This document shows, piece by piece, positions 27,429 to 37,681 of a stretch of DNA of 64,000 nucleotides. Position 1 is the stretch's first letter, and each line of letters begins with the position of its first letter. Made by a program: the position numbers and the translations under genes. Origin of the DNA: Rhodobacteraceae bacterium Alg238-R152 (GTDB taxonomy: Bacteria > Pseudomonadota > Alphaproteobacteria > Rhodobacterales > Rhodobacteraceae); assembly GCA_900537125.1 (NCBI GenBank), contig UNRJ01000001.1, positions 186,001-250,000 of the forward strand, in the 5' to 3' direction. The notes below the pieces were generated by a model, which worked only from the letters and a program-made list of their open reading frames with translations, was not told the origin of the DNA and did no database searches.

Positions 27429-27459
27429 CAGGCGCGCCCGGTTTCCCGTAACGCGCCTG
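27429..27459 (-). terminator. Terminator of thrS
   Basis: CAGGCGCG (27429-27436) pairs with CGCGCCTG (27452-27459); reading the minus strand, the stem is followed by TTTCAATTTT. It lies about 20 bp after the thrS stop. Confidence 0.75.
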
Positions 27460-27479
27460 CTGAAATGTTGCAAAAGCCG

Positions 27480-29429
27480 TTAGGCCAAATCGGGTGGGGT
27501 TGCCTCTTGTGACAATTGGCTCACGATTTCGTCCAAAGACTGGACTTTGCTTTGCTTTTCGCCAAGGCGGCGGGTGGAGACGGTGCGCTCCTCCACTTCT
27601 TTCTTACCAATCGCCAAGATCACCGGCACTTTGCCCACGGAGTGTTCGCGGACCTTGTAGTTGATTTTCTCGTTGCGCAAGTCAGCTTCGGCCCGAACGC
27701 CAACCGCTTTGAGCGCATCGGCAACTTCGACACAATAGTCGTTTGCGTCGGACACAATTGAAGCCACAACCACCTGGCGTGGTGCAATCCAGAACGGCAG
27801 TTTGCCTGCGTGTTCTTCGATCAGGATGCCGATGAAGCGCTCAAAAGAGCCCAGTGTGGCACGGTGCAACATCACTGGTGTGTGCTTATCACCATCTGCA
27901 CCGATATAGGTGGCACCAAGGCGCTCGGGGATGATGAAGTCCACTTGCAATGTGCCACACTGCCAATCGCGGCCAATCGCGTCGGTCAGCACAAACTCCA
28001 GCTTTGGACCGTAGAACGCGCCTTCGCCTGGATTGAGATCATAGGCGCAACCTGCTGCATCACAGGCCTCTTGCAATAGTTTGTCAGCCTTCTCCCATTG
28101 CTCGTCAGAGCCAGCCCGTACCTCTGGGCGGTCGGAGAACTTCACTTTGAAACTCTCAAATCCAAGATCTTTGTAGATGTTGGACAGGAAATCCAAAAAC
28201 TTCTTGGTCTCGTCTGCGATCTGTTCTTCGGTGCAGAAGATATGTGCGTCATCTTGTGTAAAGCCACGCACCCGCATGATGCCGTGCAATGCGCCAGAAG
28301 GCTCATAGCGGTTACAAGAGCCAAACTCAGCCATACGAAGCGGCAGGTCGCGATAAGATTTCAGGCCTTGCTTGAAAATCTCGACGTGACAGGGGCAGTT
28401 CATCGGCTTGAGCGCGTTGACGGCTTTCTCACGCGCATGCTCTTCGTCCACTTCGACGATGAACATGTTTTCCTGATACTTCTCCCAGTGACCGGAGGCT
28501 TCCCAGAGTTTGCGGTCCACCACTTGCGGGGTGTTCACTTCAACATACCCACCGCGCGCTTGTTGGCGGCGCATGTAGTCCTGCAGCTGGGTATAGATGT
28601 GCCAGCCATTGGGGTGCCAGAAGATCTGACCTGGGGCTTCGGGCTGCATGTGGAACAGGTCCATTTCGCGGCCCAGTTTGCGGTGGTCGCGTTTGGCCGC
28701 CTCTTCCAGCATGTGCAGGTGGGCTTTGAGGTCTTCTTTGTTTTTGAAGGCCACGCCATAGATACGCTGCAACATCGCGCGGTCGCTGTCACCACGCCAG
28801 TAAGCGCCCGCCACAGACATCAGTTTAAACGCATCCGCGGGCACTTGACCTGTATGAGCCAAGTGGGGACCTCGGCAGAGGTCCTGCCAGTGGCCATGCC
28901 AATACATGCGTAGCGGCTCGTCACCCGGAATGGATTCGATCAGCTCCACTTTATAAGGCTCGTTGTTGGCCTCATAAAACTTCACCGCACGATCACGGTC
29001 CCAGATTTCGGTGGTCACAGGCTCGCGCTTGTTGATGATCTCTTTCATCTTTTTTTCGATGCTGCCGAGATCTTCGGGTGTAAAAGCCTCGGGGCGGTCA
29101 AAGTCATAATACCAGCCGCTGTCGATGACTGGACCAATGGTGACTTTCACGTCAGGCCAGAGTTCCTGCACGGCGCGCGCCATGATGTGGGCGCAGTCGT
29201 GACGGATTAGTTCCAGCGCCTCGGCGTTGCTGTCTTTGATGGTGTTGATCGCGATGGACGCGTCTGCATCAATAGGCCACTGCAAGTCCCAATGGGTGCC
29301 ATTCACAGTTGCGGAAATCGCTTTTTTGCCAAGGGAGGTCGAGATCGACGATGCGACCTCAGCAGGGGTGACGCCGCTCTCGTAAGAACGTGCATTACCA
29401 TCGGGAAAAGTAAGGGAAATTTGGGCCAT
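27480..29429 (-). CDS. thrS: Threonyl-tRNA synthetase
   Basis: From the ATG at 29429 the protein is 649 residues, normal for ThrRS. It begins with a TGS domain ([23 protein letters not shown]), then the tRNA-SAD editing region ([26 protein letters not shown]). The class II core follows ([65 protein letters not shown]) and then the anticodon-binding domain. It charges tRNA-Thr in the cytoplasm. The frame is open for another 600 bases upstream, but that extension is antisense to the divergent hydrolase. Confidence 0.96.
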   Translation of the reverse strand: MAQISLTFPDGNARSYESGVTPAEVASSISTSLGKKAISATVNGTHWDLQWPIDADASIAINTIKDSNAEALELIRHDCAHIMARAVQELWPDVKVTIGPVIDSGWYYDFDRPEAFTPEDLGSIEKKMKEIINKREPVTTEIWDRDRAVKFYEANNEPYKVELIESIPGDEPLRMYWHGHWQDLCRGPHLAHTGQVPADAFKLMSVAGAYWRGDSDRAMLQRIYGVAFKNKEDLKAHLHMLEEAAKRDHRKLGREMDLFHMQPEAPGQIFWHPNGWHIYTQLQDYMRRQQARGGYVEVNTPQVVDRKLWEASGHWEKYQENMFIVEVDEEHAREKAVNALKPMNCPCHVEIFKQGLKSYRDLPLRMAEFGSCNRYEPSGALHGIMRVRGFTQDDAHIFCTEEQIADETKKFLDFLSNIYKDLGFESFKVKFSDRPEVRAGSDEQWEKADKLLQEACDAAGCAYDLNPGEGAFYGPKLEFVLTDAIGRDWQCGTLQVDFIIPERLGATYIGADGDKHTPVMLHRATLGSFERFIGILIEEHAGKLPFWIAPRQVVVASIVSDANDYCVEVADALKAVGVRAEADLRNEKINYKVREHSVGKVPVILAIGKKEVEERTVSTRRLGEKQSKVQSLDEIVSQLSQEATPPDLA

Positions 29430-29588
29430 CAGCCTCAAGCTCCTCGTCAGTTTGGCGCCCACGGAACGCCCGGTTGCGGGTATATGGTTCGCCGCTTTCA
29501 TGAACCTTGTCGTGGGGCAAGTCAAGCAGGGTTTATCCCACGTGCGCAGAGGGTTAAGGTCTAGCAAATTAGGGAGAGACTCTGAGCC

Positions 29589-30350
29589 ATGAGCGTCACG
29601 CAGTTTATTGACACGCCGCAGGGACGGCGCATTGCTTACCACAAGAGCGGAAGCACTGGACCAACGGTGGTGTTTTTGGGAGGCTTGAAATCGGACATGG
29701 AGGGCACCAAAGCGGTGCATCTGGAAGCTTGGGCACAGGCGCGCGGGCAGGCATTTTTGCGGTTTGACTATTCCGGCCACGGCGAAAGTGACGGAAAATT
29801 TGAGGATGGCTGCATTGGCGATTGGCATGAGGACACCGTGGCAGCGGTTCACGCACTGACAGACGGGCCGCTTATTGTTGTCGGATCGTCGATGGGGGGG
29901 TGGCAGGCGCTGTTGTTGGCCAAAGCGATGCCAGAGCGCATTCAGGGCATGGTGACCATAGCTGCCGCGCCGGATTTCACCGAAGACAGTTATTGGGCTG
30001 GGTTCACGCCCGAGCAAAAACGGCAACTTGAGGCGGAGGGGCAGGTGGCGTTGCCCTCGGATTACATGGAGCCCTACATCATCACCAAACGCATGATCGT
30101 GGATGGCCGAGATCAGCTGGTTTTACGCAGTCCTTTGACGCTGCCGTTCCCTACGCGGTTCTTGCAAGGCACTGAGGACACTGCGGTCGATAGCGCGGTG
30201 GCATACCGGTTGCTTGATCACGTGGACGGTGAAGACATCCAGTTGCAAATGGTCAAAGGAAAGGACCACCGCTTTTCAGATCCAATTTGTCTAAATTTGA
30301 TATTAACGAACGTAGATGAGGTCATTTCGGCGTCAGAAATGTCAAAATAG
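29589..30350 (+). CDS. Alpha/beta hydrolase, ABHD10/serine-aminopeptidase-like
   Basis: A 253-residue alpha/beta hydrolase. It has [14 protein letters not shown] near the oxyanion region, [11 protein letters not shown], the nucleophile elbow [20 protein letters not shown] for the acid and KGKDHRFS for the histidine. The layout resembles the ABHD10-like acyl-protein thioesterase group. The substrate is unknown. It starts 160 bp from thrS on the opposite strand; GGGAGAG lies upstream of the ATG. Confidence 0.8.
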   Translation: MSVTQFIDTPQGRRIAYHKSGSTGPTVVFLGGLKSDMEGTKAVHLEAWAQARGQAFLRFDYSGHGESDGKFEDGCIGDWHEDTVAAVHALTDGPLIVVGSSMGGWQALLLAKAMPERIQGMVTIAAAPDFTEDSYWAGFTPEQKRQLEAEGQVALPSDYMEPYIITKRMIVDGRDQLVLRSPLTLPFPTRFLQGTEDTAVDSAVAYRLLDHVDGEDIQLQMVKGKDHRFSDPICLNLILTNVDEVISASEMSK

Positions 30351-30440
30351 GGACTTTTTCGGTCTCTTTAGCGATGGGTCTTGGTTGTAGGTCAATGGCG
30401 CCCGGAGGCCAGAGTTTGAAGAAACTATCGAGGATTTTTA

Positions 30441-30902
30441 GTGGTGAATTCAAGTAATTTGACGATGGAACAGCGTGTGAGCCTGATCACTTTGGCGGTG
30501 AAAAATGTCCAACACTCGGCACAGTTCTACGACGCGTTGGGATGGGAGCGGGCAGCGGGGTCCGACGATTCTGAAGAGGTGGTGGCCTACAACCTGATTG
30601 GTCAGACTTTGGGCCTGTATTCCCGGGCCAAGCTTGCAGAGGATTTGGGTATTCCGGAAGATGCCATCGGTGGGTTTTCGGGCATGACATTGTCCCACAA
30701 CGTCCCAACAAAAGAAGAAGTCGCGCCTTTGTTGGAGCTGGTTGAAAAGGCCGGGGGGCGGATTTTAAAGCCAGCAGGCGACATCTTCTGGGGAGGGTTC
30801 ATTGGCTACTTCTGTGACCCAGACGGCCACGTTTGGGAAGTGGCACATAACCCGTTCTCGCCGTTGGACAAAAATGGAGCGTTCCGCTGGGGTGGATATT
30901 GA
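30441..30902 (+). CDS. VOC-family (glyoxalase/bleomycin-resistance fold) protein
   Basis: A 153-residue VOC protein: SLITLAVKNVQHSAQFYDALGWER at the start, a central TLSHNVPTKEEVAPLLELVEKAGGRI, then FWGGFIGYFCDPDGHVWEVAHNPFSP. The last block supplies the usual metal-ligand glutamate and the C-terminal beta-alpha unit. Members include dioxygenases, resistance proteins and isomerases; the role here is unknown. The GTG at 30441 follows GAGGA by six bases; an ATG at 30465 is an alternative start. Confidence 0.82.
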   Translation: MVNSSNLTMEQRVSLITLAVKNVQHSAQFYDALGWERAAGSDDSEEVVAYNLIGQTLGLYSRAKLAEDLGIPEDAIGGFSGMTLSHNVPTKEEVAPLLELVEKAGGRILKPAGDIFWGGFIGYFCDPDGHVWEVAHNPFSPLDKNGAFRWGGY

Positions 30903-30984
30903 CTGATTGTGACTGGATGGCTTGACCTAGAGGTCCTTCCTGTCACAGTTACGCACAACAAAAAGAGTATATAAGGGGTAGAGC

Positions 30985-31695
30985 ATGCAGGAGCCTATCG
31001 TTCTGCTGCCAGGGATGATGTGTGATGCGCGGCTGTTTGCGCATCAGGTTGCGGATTTGTCCAAAGATCATCTGGTGACGGTTGCGCCGATCACCCAAGG
31101 CGAGCGCATCAGTGAAATTGCCTCAGCGTTGATCCCACATTTGCCACCAAAGTTTGCTTTGGCGGGGCTCAGTATGGGCGGCATCGTTGCCATGGAGCTT
31201 TTGCGGAAAATACCGGACCGCATCACGCGGGTGGCATTGATGGATACAAATCCCCTTGCAGAAACGCCCGCCAGTGCGGCGAGTTATGAGCCGATGATTG
31301 TTGGCGCGCGGGCAGGGCGGCTTGACGAAGTTTTGGCAGGATTTATGCGCCCGGAGTATTTGGCACCGGGGCCAAGGCGCAACGAAGTGTTGGCACAAGT
31401 GTTGGATATGGGCCGCAGTTTGGGGGAAGAGGTGCTTGTCCGGCAGGCCCGTGCGTTGCAACGGCGGCCGGATCAGCAAGGGGCGCTACGTCGGTGCAAA
31501 TGTCCGGCGCTGGTTCTGTGTGGCGAACACGATGGGCTTACACCAGTAAAGCGGCACAGCTTTATGGCGGAACTTATCCCCTACGCAGAACTGGAAGTCA
31601 TTGCTGGGGCAGGGCATCTGCCAACTTTGGAGCAGCCAGAAGCCACAACACAGGCGTTGCGCAAGTGGATGGAACAGCCGCTGGTGCTGCGATAG
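30985..31695 (+). CDS. Alpha/beta hydrolase
   Basis: A 236-residue alpha/beta hydrolase with LLPGMMCDARLF at the start, the nucleophile elbow AGLSMGGIVAMELL, LCGEHDGLTPV for the catalytic acid and IAGAGHLPTLEQP for the histidine. The order and length fit small intracellular esterases or peptidases of the MenH/pimeloyl-esterase type. The substrate cannot be told. It is followed by the convergent LLM oxidoreductase. Confidence 0.82.
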   Translation: MQEPIVLLPGMMCDARLFAHQVADLSKDHLVTVAPITQGERISEIASALIPHLPPKFALAGLSMGGIVAMELLRKIPDRITRVALMDTNPLAETPASAASYEPMIVGARAGRLDEVLAGFMRPEYLAPGPRRNEVLAQVLDMGRSLGEEVLVRQARALQRRPDQQGALRRCKCPALVLCGEHDGLTPVKRHSFMAELIPYAELEVIAGAGHLPTLEQPEATTQALRKWMEQPLVLR

Positions 31696-31751
31696 ATCGA
31701 CAGTCGGCGGCATTTCAACGGAAGCTGCCGGTGTTTATCAGTACAGAGTTG

Positions 31752-32741
31752 TCACTCCGTCATCTCCCTCATGATGTCGGCGGCGACCTCAAAAGATTTG
31801 AGGCGGGCCGTGTGGTTGTGGATCATGCTGGTGAACATGAGTTCGTCCGGCTGATAGGTGTCGATGAGGGTGCGCAGTTGGTCAGCCACCATGGATTTTG
31901 TGCCAACAGCGGTCACGCGCAGCGCCTGGTTCACCAAGCGGGCTTCTGCAGCACTGGCGACATCTTCAAAACGATCCACAGGTTTTGGTAAAGGGCTGGG
32001 GGTGCCTTTGCGCAGATTGAGGAAGCCTTGTTGAGGCGAGGTCCGCAGCTTCTTTGCTTCAGCTTCGGTGTCGGCGATAAACACGTTAACGGCAATCATG
32101 AACTTCGGCGTTTGGATTTTTCCGGGGATAAACTGGTGTCGGTACAGCTCCGCGGCTTCTTCCAATGCATCAGGCGCAAAATGGGATGCAAAGGCGTAAG
32201 GCAGCCCAAGCTGCGCCGCCAGTTGCGCGCCAAAAAGGCTGGACCCAAGTATCCAGATCGGCACGTCGGTGCCTTCTCCAGGAATGGCGCGGACAGATTG
32301 GTCGGCTTCGGAAGGCTGAAATAACCCAAGAAGATCAATGACATCTTGCGGGAAGTGGTCAGCGCCTGTCATGCCGCGGCGCAGGGCCGTTGCGGTTTTC
32401 ATGTCGGTGCCAGGGGCGCGGCCTAGCCCCAGATCAACCCGATCGGGGTAGAGCGTTGCCAAGGTACCAAACTGCTCTGCCACAATAAGTGGTGGATGAT
32501 TGGGCAACATAATGCCGCCAGACCCAACACGCATGGATTGCGTGGCTGCCAGAATTTGGCCAATCAACACCGCAGTTGCAGACGACGCAATGCCGGGCAT
32601 ATTGTGGTGCTCTGCCACCCAGTAACGGGTGTATCCCCACCTATCCGCATGCTGTGCCAAATCAAGCGAATGACGTAGCGCATCCGCCGCGCTTCCCCCT
32701 TCAGGGATGGGCGACAAATCAAGCAGGGAATAGGGGATCAT
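31752..32741 (-). CDS. LLM-class flavin-dependent oxidoreductase
   Basis: A 329-residue bacterial-luciferase-like protein: [50 protein letters not shown] at the N-terminus, [40 protein letters not shown] in the middle. These are the signatures of the MsnO8/YhbW group of F420/FMN-dependent oxidoreductases. The substrate is unknown. The ATG at 32741 is favoured because GGAG lies six bases before it; an ATG at 32774 gives a longer form. Confidence 0.87.
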   Translation of the reverse strand: MIPYSLLDLSPIPEGGSAADALRHSLDLAQHADRWGYTRYWVAEHHNMPGIASSATAVLIGQILAATQSMRVGSGGIMLPNHPPLIVAEQFGTLATLYPDRVDLGLGRAPGTDMKTATALRRGMTGADHFPQDVIDLLGLFQPSEADQSVRAIPGEGTDVPIWILGSSLFGAQLAAQLGLPYAFASHFAPDALEEAAELYRHQFIPGKIQTPKFMIAVNVFIADTEAEAKKLRTSPQQGFLNLRKGTPSPLPKPVDRFEDVASAAEARLVNQALRVTAVGTKSMVADQLRTLIDTYQPDELMFTSMIHNHTARLKSFEVAADIMREMTE

Positions 32742-32871
32742 GGCGCGCTCCAAGTTTGGCGGGATTTCCACCATATAGAGAGCTGAGAGCGCAAAGCTAG
32801 AGGGGCAGTTACGCTGGGCAAAAGAAAAACGGACCGTTCAGCCCGCTTTTCTTTAAAATTCTACGTGTCTG

Positions 32872-34089
32872 TTAGGTGCCGTAGGCTTTCAGATCGCCCA
32901 TCACATCTTCGGCAGCGCCGGTCAGTGCATCCGCAATCAGGGTCAACTCGTCTGTTTTAAGGCGCGCAGGAAGGCGCACGTCACAAGCAGACATCAGCAT
33001 GGCGCGGGTTTGTGGAAGTTCTTGTTTCTCTGGTACAAACTGCCAGTTCCAGAAGGCACGCGCGTTGTCAGTGGATTGTCCAAAGACCTGAACTTTCACA
33101 CCACGGGTGTTGGCGGCGTCTTGGAACGCCAGAATTTGCGCGTTATCCATGCCGTGTAGATTGAACTGGATGGAATCCGGTGCGCGTTCTTCCGGTGCAA
33201 GTTTCTCTGGCACGTGTAGCCATGGGGAGGCATTGAGCAGCCCTGCCACATAGTCATGGTTGGTGCGGCCATCGCGTACACGGCGCGGGACTTCGTCCAA
33301 TTGCGGGCGGATGATTGCGGCAGAGAGGTTGGACAGGCGCAAGTTGTAGAGCGGCAGCCGATTTTGCCAGCGACCAAACGAGTCCGCCAATTCTCCGGTG
33401 TTGTCGCCTTCCGGGGCTTTGTGCTTCTTCCAATTGTGCTCATATGCGCCGGACATAATCACAGCGCGGGCTATCAGATTGGCGTCGTCAGACACCATAA
33501 TGCCCCCTTCACCAGCATTGATCAGCTTGTACGATTGGAACGAGAAGCAGCCAATTTTGCCGATGGTGCCGATGTTGCGGCCATGCCAGGTTGTGCCCAG
33601 GCTATGGGCCGCATCCTCAATGACAGGAATGTCGCGTGCCGCGCACAGCGCCATGATGGCGTCCATATCAGATGTGTGGCCGCGCATGTGACTGATGATG
33701 ACGGCCGAAATGTTGTCGTCCAGACGGGCTTCAAAATCCGCAATATCAATGCGGTAGTTGTCGCCCACCTCGCAGAGTACTGGCACCAGATCAGCGTGAA
33801 CAACCGAGGAGGGCACCGCAGCAAAGGTGAAGCCGGGCAGCAGCACACGGGCGTCGCGTGGCAGATCCAGCGCTTTTAAGGACAAGAATAGTGCGGCAGA
33901 ACAGGAGGAGACAGCCAAGGCGTATTTGCTGCCAAGCATGGCGGCAAACTCGGATTCCAGCAGAGCCACGGGTGCGTTTTCGGCTGCCGTATAGCGGAAC
34001 AAGTCGCCGGTTTGCAGAAGGCGCTCGATTTCTTCGCGGGCGGACGCCGGAATTGGTTCGGCGTCATACACATTGGGAGGCAATGTCAT
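32872..34089 (-). CDS. DegT/DnrJ/EryC1/StrS-family aminotransferase
   Basis: A 405-residue PLP-dependent aminotransferase of the sugar aminotransferase group. It has FAAMLGSKYALAVSSCSAALFLSLKAL, the VIEDAAHSLGTTW block and the PLP-lysine block CFSFQSYKLINAGEGGIM. These enzymes usually aminate nucleotide-linked keto-sugars, but no sugar pathway genes are adjacent, so the substrate is open. The ATG at 34089 is preferred to the TTG at 34098. It lies between the LLM oxidoreductase and the amine-oxidase gene on the same strand. Confidence 0.85.
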   Translation of the reverse strand: MTLPPNVYDAEPIPASAREEIERLLQTGDLFRYTAAENAPVALLESEFAAMLGSKYALAVSSCSAALFLSLKALDLPRDARVLLPGFTFAAVPSSVVHADLVPVLCEVGDNYRIDIADFEARLDDNISAVIISHMRGHTSDMDAIMALCAARDIPVIEDAAHSLGTTWHGRNIGTIGKIGCFSFQSYKLINAGEGGIMVSDDANLIARAVIMSGAYEHNWKKHKAPEGDNTGELADSFGRWQNRLPLYNLRLSNLSAAIIRPQLDEVPRRVRDGRTNHDYVAGLLNASPWLHVPEKLAPEERAPDSIQFNLHGMDNAQILAFQDAANTRGVKVQVFGQSTDNARAFWNWQFVPEKQELPQTRAMLMSACDVRLPARLKTDELTLIADALTGAAEDVMGDLKAYGT

Positions 34090-34201
34090 AGTTTTCAACT
34101 TTCTTAAGTTGGGTTTTCAAATATATAAAACAATGCACATGAGGAGGGAAGAGCAAACACGGGTTTTACGTGTGACAGTTGAGTGAAAAAATGTCGCGGG
34201 G

Positions 34202-35506
34202 TCAGACGCCGAGGCGATCGCGGAGGGCGTACCACGTCATGGCCAGTGCCAGCAGCGGGCTGCGCATGCGCGCCCCACCGGGGAACGGTGTTGCCGGGAC
34301 GCGGGCCATGGTGTCAAAGCCTTCAGTTTCACCAGCCAATGCCATTGCGATCAACTGGCCCGTGTGTGTGGCAGTGCCAACCCCATGGCCGGAGTAACCC
34401 GAGGCGGAGATCACATTGGGAGCAAGACGGCGCAGATAGGGCATTCGTTTCATCGTGATCGCCAATGTGCCACCCCATGCGTAGTCTATACGCACGTCTT
34501 TTAGGTGTGGGAATATCTCCACCATCGGCTTGCGCACTGTGGCGGAAATGTCGGCTGGGAACGTGTAGCCATAGCTTTCACCGCCGCCAAACAGCAGGCG
34601 GTTGTCGTGGCTGAGCCGGAAATAGTTGATCACAAATTTGGTGTCTGCGACGGCGACATCGCGGGCCAGTACTTTGGCGACCTCGTCGCCCAACGGTTCG
34701 GTCGCGGCGATGAAGTTGTTGATCGGCATGACGCGGCTGGCTACTTTGGGTTCCAAATCCCCCAAATAGCCGTTGCAAGCCAGAACCAGATGATCTGCTT
34801 CAATTTTACCTGCATCCGTGTGCACGGTCACTTTGGCGCTTCGGTCAATCTTGGTCACTCGGGAGGTTTCGTGCAGAGTGGCGCCTGCGTCGGATGCTGC
34901 TCTGGCGAGGCCCAGGGCAAACGAAAGCGGGTGCAAGTGACCAGCCCCCATGTCCAAGCTGCCACCCACGTATTTGGGTGAGGGACAAATTGCCTGAAGT
35001 GCGTCTCGATCGAGGATTTCGATCTGCGTGTAGCCGTAGCGGTCTTGCAGGTGCTGGGCGTACTCATGTTCCTCGCCGGTTTCTTTGGCAGTGAAACAGG
35101 CGTGGGCGATGCCCGGCTTGTAATGACAGGTGATGCGGTGCTTTTCGATCAAACCCCGAACAAGGTTCTTGGAGTCCTCAGCAAGAGTCCATAACTTCGC
35201 GGCGTCTTCTTGACCAACAAGCTTCTCAAGCCCGTCCTGTTCCATCCGTTGGCCGGAGCCCAACTGACCGCCATTGCGACCAGAGGCGCCAAAACCAACC
35301 CGATGTGCCTCAAGCAGCACAACATCAAAGCCACGTTCTGCCAAATGCAGCGCGGTAGACAGCCCGGTGAAGCCGCCGCCAATCACACACACATCTGCAC
35401 GTTTTGATCCTTCTAACGCGGGAAACGGAGGCAAAGGGCGGGCCGTGGCCGCATACCAACTGTCGGGGTATTGACCTGAGTGATCGTTGGCATCGAGCAG
35501 GTTCAT
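34202..35506 (-). CDS. puuB: FAD-dependent amine oxidase, gamma-glutamylputrescine oxidase-like
   Basis: A 434-residue DAO-family flavoprotein. The Rossmann FAD motif is ADVCVIGGGFTGLSTALHLAERG, followed by GFGASGRNGGQLGSGQR. A C-terminal SGYSGHGVGTATHTGQL closes the FAD site. This pattern is that of PuuB-type gamma-glutamylputrescine oxidases and related amine oxidases. It sits after a PuuA-like ligase, fitting a gamma-glutamylation pathway of amine breakdown. The exact amine is unknown. The ATG at 35506 matches the family N-terminus (the D-x-Y-P-D-S-W-Y-A motif). Confidence 0.85.
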   Translation of the reverse strand: MNLLDANDHSGQYPDSWYAATARPLPPFPALEGSKRADVCVIGGGFTGLSTALHLAERGFDVVLLEAHRVGFGASGRNGGQLGSGQRMEQDGLEKLVGQEDAAKLWTLAEDSKNLVRGLIEKHRITCHYKPGIAHACFTAKETGEEHEYAQHLQDRYGYTQIEILDRDALQAICPSPKYVGGSLDMGAGHLHPLSFALGLARAASDAGATLHETSRVTKIDRSAKVTVHTDAGKIEADHLVLACNGYLGDLEPKVASRVMPINNFIAATEPLGDEVAKVLARDVAVADTKFVINYFRLSHDNRLLFGGGESYGYTFPADISATVRKPMVEIFPHLKDVRIDYAWGGTLAITMKRMPYLRRLAPNVISASGYSGHGVGTATHTGQLIAMALAGETEGFDTMARVPATPFPGGARMRSPLLALAMTWYALRDRLGV

Positions 35507-35583
35507 GATGTCACCTTGCCTTCTTTTTCTGGAATTATTCCCGTCGGAGGCAGCGGGTTGGCCGACGGCCAACCGCCTTGATA

Positions 35584-36942
35584 TCAAACGTTCAGCAACA
35601 AATGCTCGCGCTCCCAAGGGGAGATGACGGCAAGGAACTCCTCGTATTCGGCACGTTTCACAATGGAGTACACGCGCGCAAAGTCCGGTCCCAAGATGTC
35701 ATGCAGCTCTTTGGCTTCGTCAAACAGATCCAGAGCATCGCCAAGAATACGCGGGATGGCTTCTTCGCCATCATAGGCATCCCCTTTGAATTGCTTGCCG
35801 GGCCGCTTTTGTTCCAGCAGGCCAAGGTAGCCGCAGGCAAGAGAGGCGGCGATGCCGAGGTACGGGTTGCAATCCATGCCCGCAATGCGGTTTTCGACCC
35901 GACGGGCCTGTGGCGACGAAATTGGGATGCGGATGCCTGTGGTGCGATTGTCACGCGCCCATTCAAGATTGATTGGGGCCGCGTGATCACGCACATAGCG
36001 GCGGTAAGAATTCACATAGGGTGCCATAACAGCGATGGCGGATGGCAAGTGGTTCTGAAGACCCGCAATGAAATGGAAAAACGCATCGGTTTCACCACCT
36101 TGTGGGTCCGAGAAGATGTTTTTCCCACTTTCGATGTCGACTATCGAGTGATGAATATGCATGGCTGAGCCAGGCTCATCCTCAATCGGTTTGGCCATGA
36201 AGGTGGCATAACAGTCGTGGCGCAACGCAGCTTCGCGGATTAGGCGTTTGAAGTAGAAAACTTCGTCTGCCAGTTTGAGCGGATCCCCATGGACCATGTT
36301 GATTTCAAGCTGACCTGCGCCGCCTTCTTGGGTGATACCGTCAATTTCAAAGCCTTGGGCTTCCGCAAAATCGTAGATGTCGTCGATGACAGGGCCAAAC
36401 TCATCCACGGCGGTCATGGAATATGCCTGACGTGCAGCGGCGGGGCGGCCGGAGCGGCCCATCATTGGTTTGATTTCCTGACGTGGATCGGTGTTGCGCG
36501 CCACAAGGAAAAACTCAATTTCCGGTGCCACAATTGGCTCCCAGCCTTTGTCACGATAGAGTTGAACAACACGTTTGAGCACGTTGCGCGGGGAGAATTC
36601 CACTGGCGTGTCATCAAGGTTGTAGGCGTCGTGGATAACTTGCAGCGTCCAATCTGCGGTCCATGGCGCGGCGGTGGCGGTGCTCCAATCTGGGCGCAGG
36701 ACCATGTCGCGTTCGATGAAACCTTCTTCACCGGCAGCTTCGCCCCAGCCTCCGGTAAGTGTCTGGTAAAAAATGGAATCTGGGAGGTGGAAGTAATCTT
36801 GTCGGGCGAATTTTGTCGCGGGGACTGCTTTGCCTCGGGCAATCCCCGGGAGGTCGGAGATGATGCATTCAACTTCGTCGAGACGATGGCCCTCAAGATA
36901 GGCACGGGCGGCGTCTGTGGTTTTTGAAAGCCATTCGGTCAT
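35584..36942 (-). CDS. puuA: Glutamine synthetase-like gamma-glutamylputrescine synthetase
   Basis: A 452-residue glutamine synthetase-family ligase. The N-terminus (VECIISDLPGIARGKAVPATKF) and the catalytic blocks EIEFFLV, EGGAGQLEINM, AMHIHHSI and NRTTGIRIP are those of PuuA, not of nitrogen-assimilating GlnA. It joins glutamate to the amino group of putrescine or another amine using ATP. Its ATG overlaps the stop of the amidotransferase gene (ATGA), and the oxidase gene follows, so the three form one unit. Confidence 0.88.
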   Translation of the reverse strand: MTEWLSKTTDAARAYLEGHRLDEVECIISDLPGIARGKAVPATKFARQDYFHLPDSIFYQTLTGGWGEAAGEEGFIERDMVLRPDWSTATAAPWTADWTLQVIHDAYNLDDTPVEFSPRNVLKRVVQLYRDKGWEPIVAPEIEFFLVARNTDPRQEIKPMMGRSGRPAAARQAYSMTAVDEFGPVIDDIYDFAEAQGFEIDGITQEGGAGQLEINMVHGDPLKLADEVFYFKRLIREAALRHDCYATFMAKPIEDEPGSAMHIHHSIVDIESGKNIFSDPQGGETDAFFHFIAGLQNHLPSAIAVMAPYVNSYRRYVRDHAAPINLEWARDNRTTGIRIPISSPQARRVENRIAGMDCNPYLGIAASLACGYLGLLEQKRPGKQFKGDAYDGEEAIPRILGDALDLFDEAKELHDILGPDFARVYSIVKRAEYEEFLAVISPWEREHLLLNV

Positions 36943-37622
36943 CGGGGGCGCTCCTGTCGGAAGAAGTCTGCAAATTGATCTGCAATGGTTTGACTGTTTG
37001 TGGGTTCATCAAGTTCGTCGATGGCAGCGTCAAGGATCTCGTCTGGGACAACGCCACGGCCGCGGGTGTTGATCAGCCCGTCGACAAAATCAGCGGAGAA
37101 TTCAGGGTGTGCCTGCACAGTGATGGCGCGGTCGCCATAGAGGATGGCTGCGTTTTGGCAAAAATCGTTGGAGGCGATGGCCACCGCACCGGGGGGCAAT
37201 TCGGTCACTTGGTCCTGGTGCCAGGCGTTCATGGCAATTTTAGTGCCGGAGAAGTCATAAGACTGACGCCCAACGGCCCAACCGCCATCGAACTTTTCCA
37301 CTGTGCCACCAAGGGCTTGCGCGATGATTTGATGGCCAAAACATACGCCGACAAGTGGGATGTTTTGCGTAACCGCATCGCGAATGAAGTCTTCCAACGG
37401 AGGGATCCAGGGGTGGTCTTCGTAGACGCCGTGTTTGGAACCGGTGATGAGCCAGCCGTCGGCGTCGGCGACGGATTCAGGGAATTCGCCGTCGACCACT
37501 TTAAAACCTGAGAATTCAAAATCCTGCCCAGAAAGTAAGGACTTAAACATCTCGATGTAGTTGCCGTAGTGCGGTTCAAGCTCGTCAGGGGCGTGGCCGG
37601 TTAGAAGGATACCGATTTTCAT
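36939..37622 (-). CDS. Class I glutamine amidotransferase-like hydrolase
   Basis: A 227-residue GATase-1 protein with the catalytic cysteine in PLVGVCFGHQIIAQALGG and the His-Glu pair in VQAHPEFSADF. It resembles GMP synthase-type amidotransferase domains rather than the peptidase C26 PuuD. In this locus it would be placed to hydrolyse a gamma-glutamyl intermediate, a PuuD-like job; this is inference from context. Start ATG 37622, with a palindrome (AATTTGATCAAATT) 11 bases upstream. First gene of the unit with puuA and probably puuB. Confidence 0.85.
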   Translation of the reverse strand: MKIGILLTGHAPDELEPHYGNYIEMFKSLLSGQDFEFSGFKVVDGEFPESVADADGWLITGSKHGVYEDHPWIPPLEDFIRDAVTQNIPLVGVCFGHQIIAQALGGTVEKFDGGWAVGRQSYDFSGTKIAMNAWHQDQVTELPPGAVAIASNDFCQNAAILYGDRAITVQAHPEFSADFVDGLINTRGRGVVPDEILDAAIDELDEPTNSQTIADQFADFFRQERPR

Positions 37623-37632
37623 ATTTCACCAG

Positions 37633-37646
37633 AATTTGATCAAATT
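37633..37646. promoter_or_regulatory. Operator-like palindrome upstream of the amidotransferase-puuA unit
   Basis: AATTTGATCAAATT, a perfect 14-bp palindrome, ends 11 bases before the start codon at 37622. The same core occurs before the second ligase gene at 39014-39029. Position and symmetry fit a repressor site for a shared regulator. Confidence 0.65.
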
Positions 37647-37681
37647 TAACGTAGCGATGGTCAAGATGTCGCGCAAGCGTG

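Noticed and set aside
29430-30026. N-terminal extension of thrS
   Set aside because: Overlaps the divergent hydrolase; ThrRS begins at the TGS domain from 29429.
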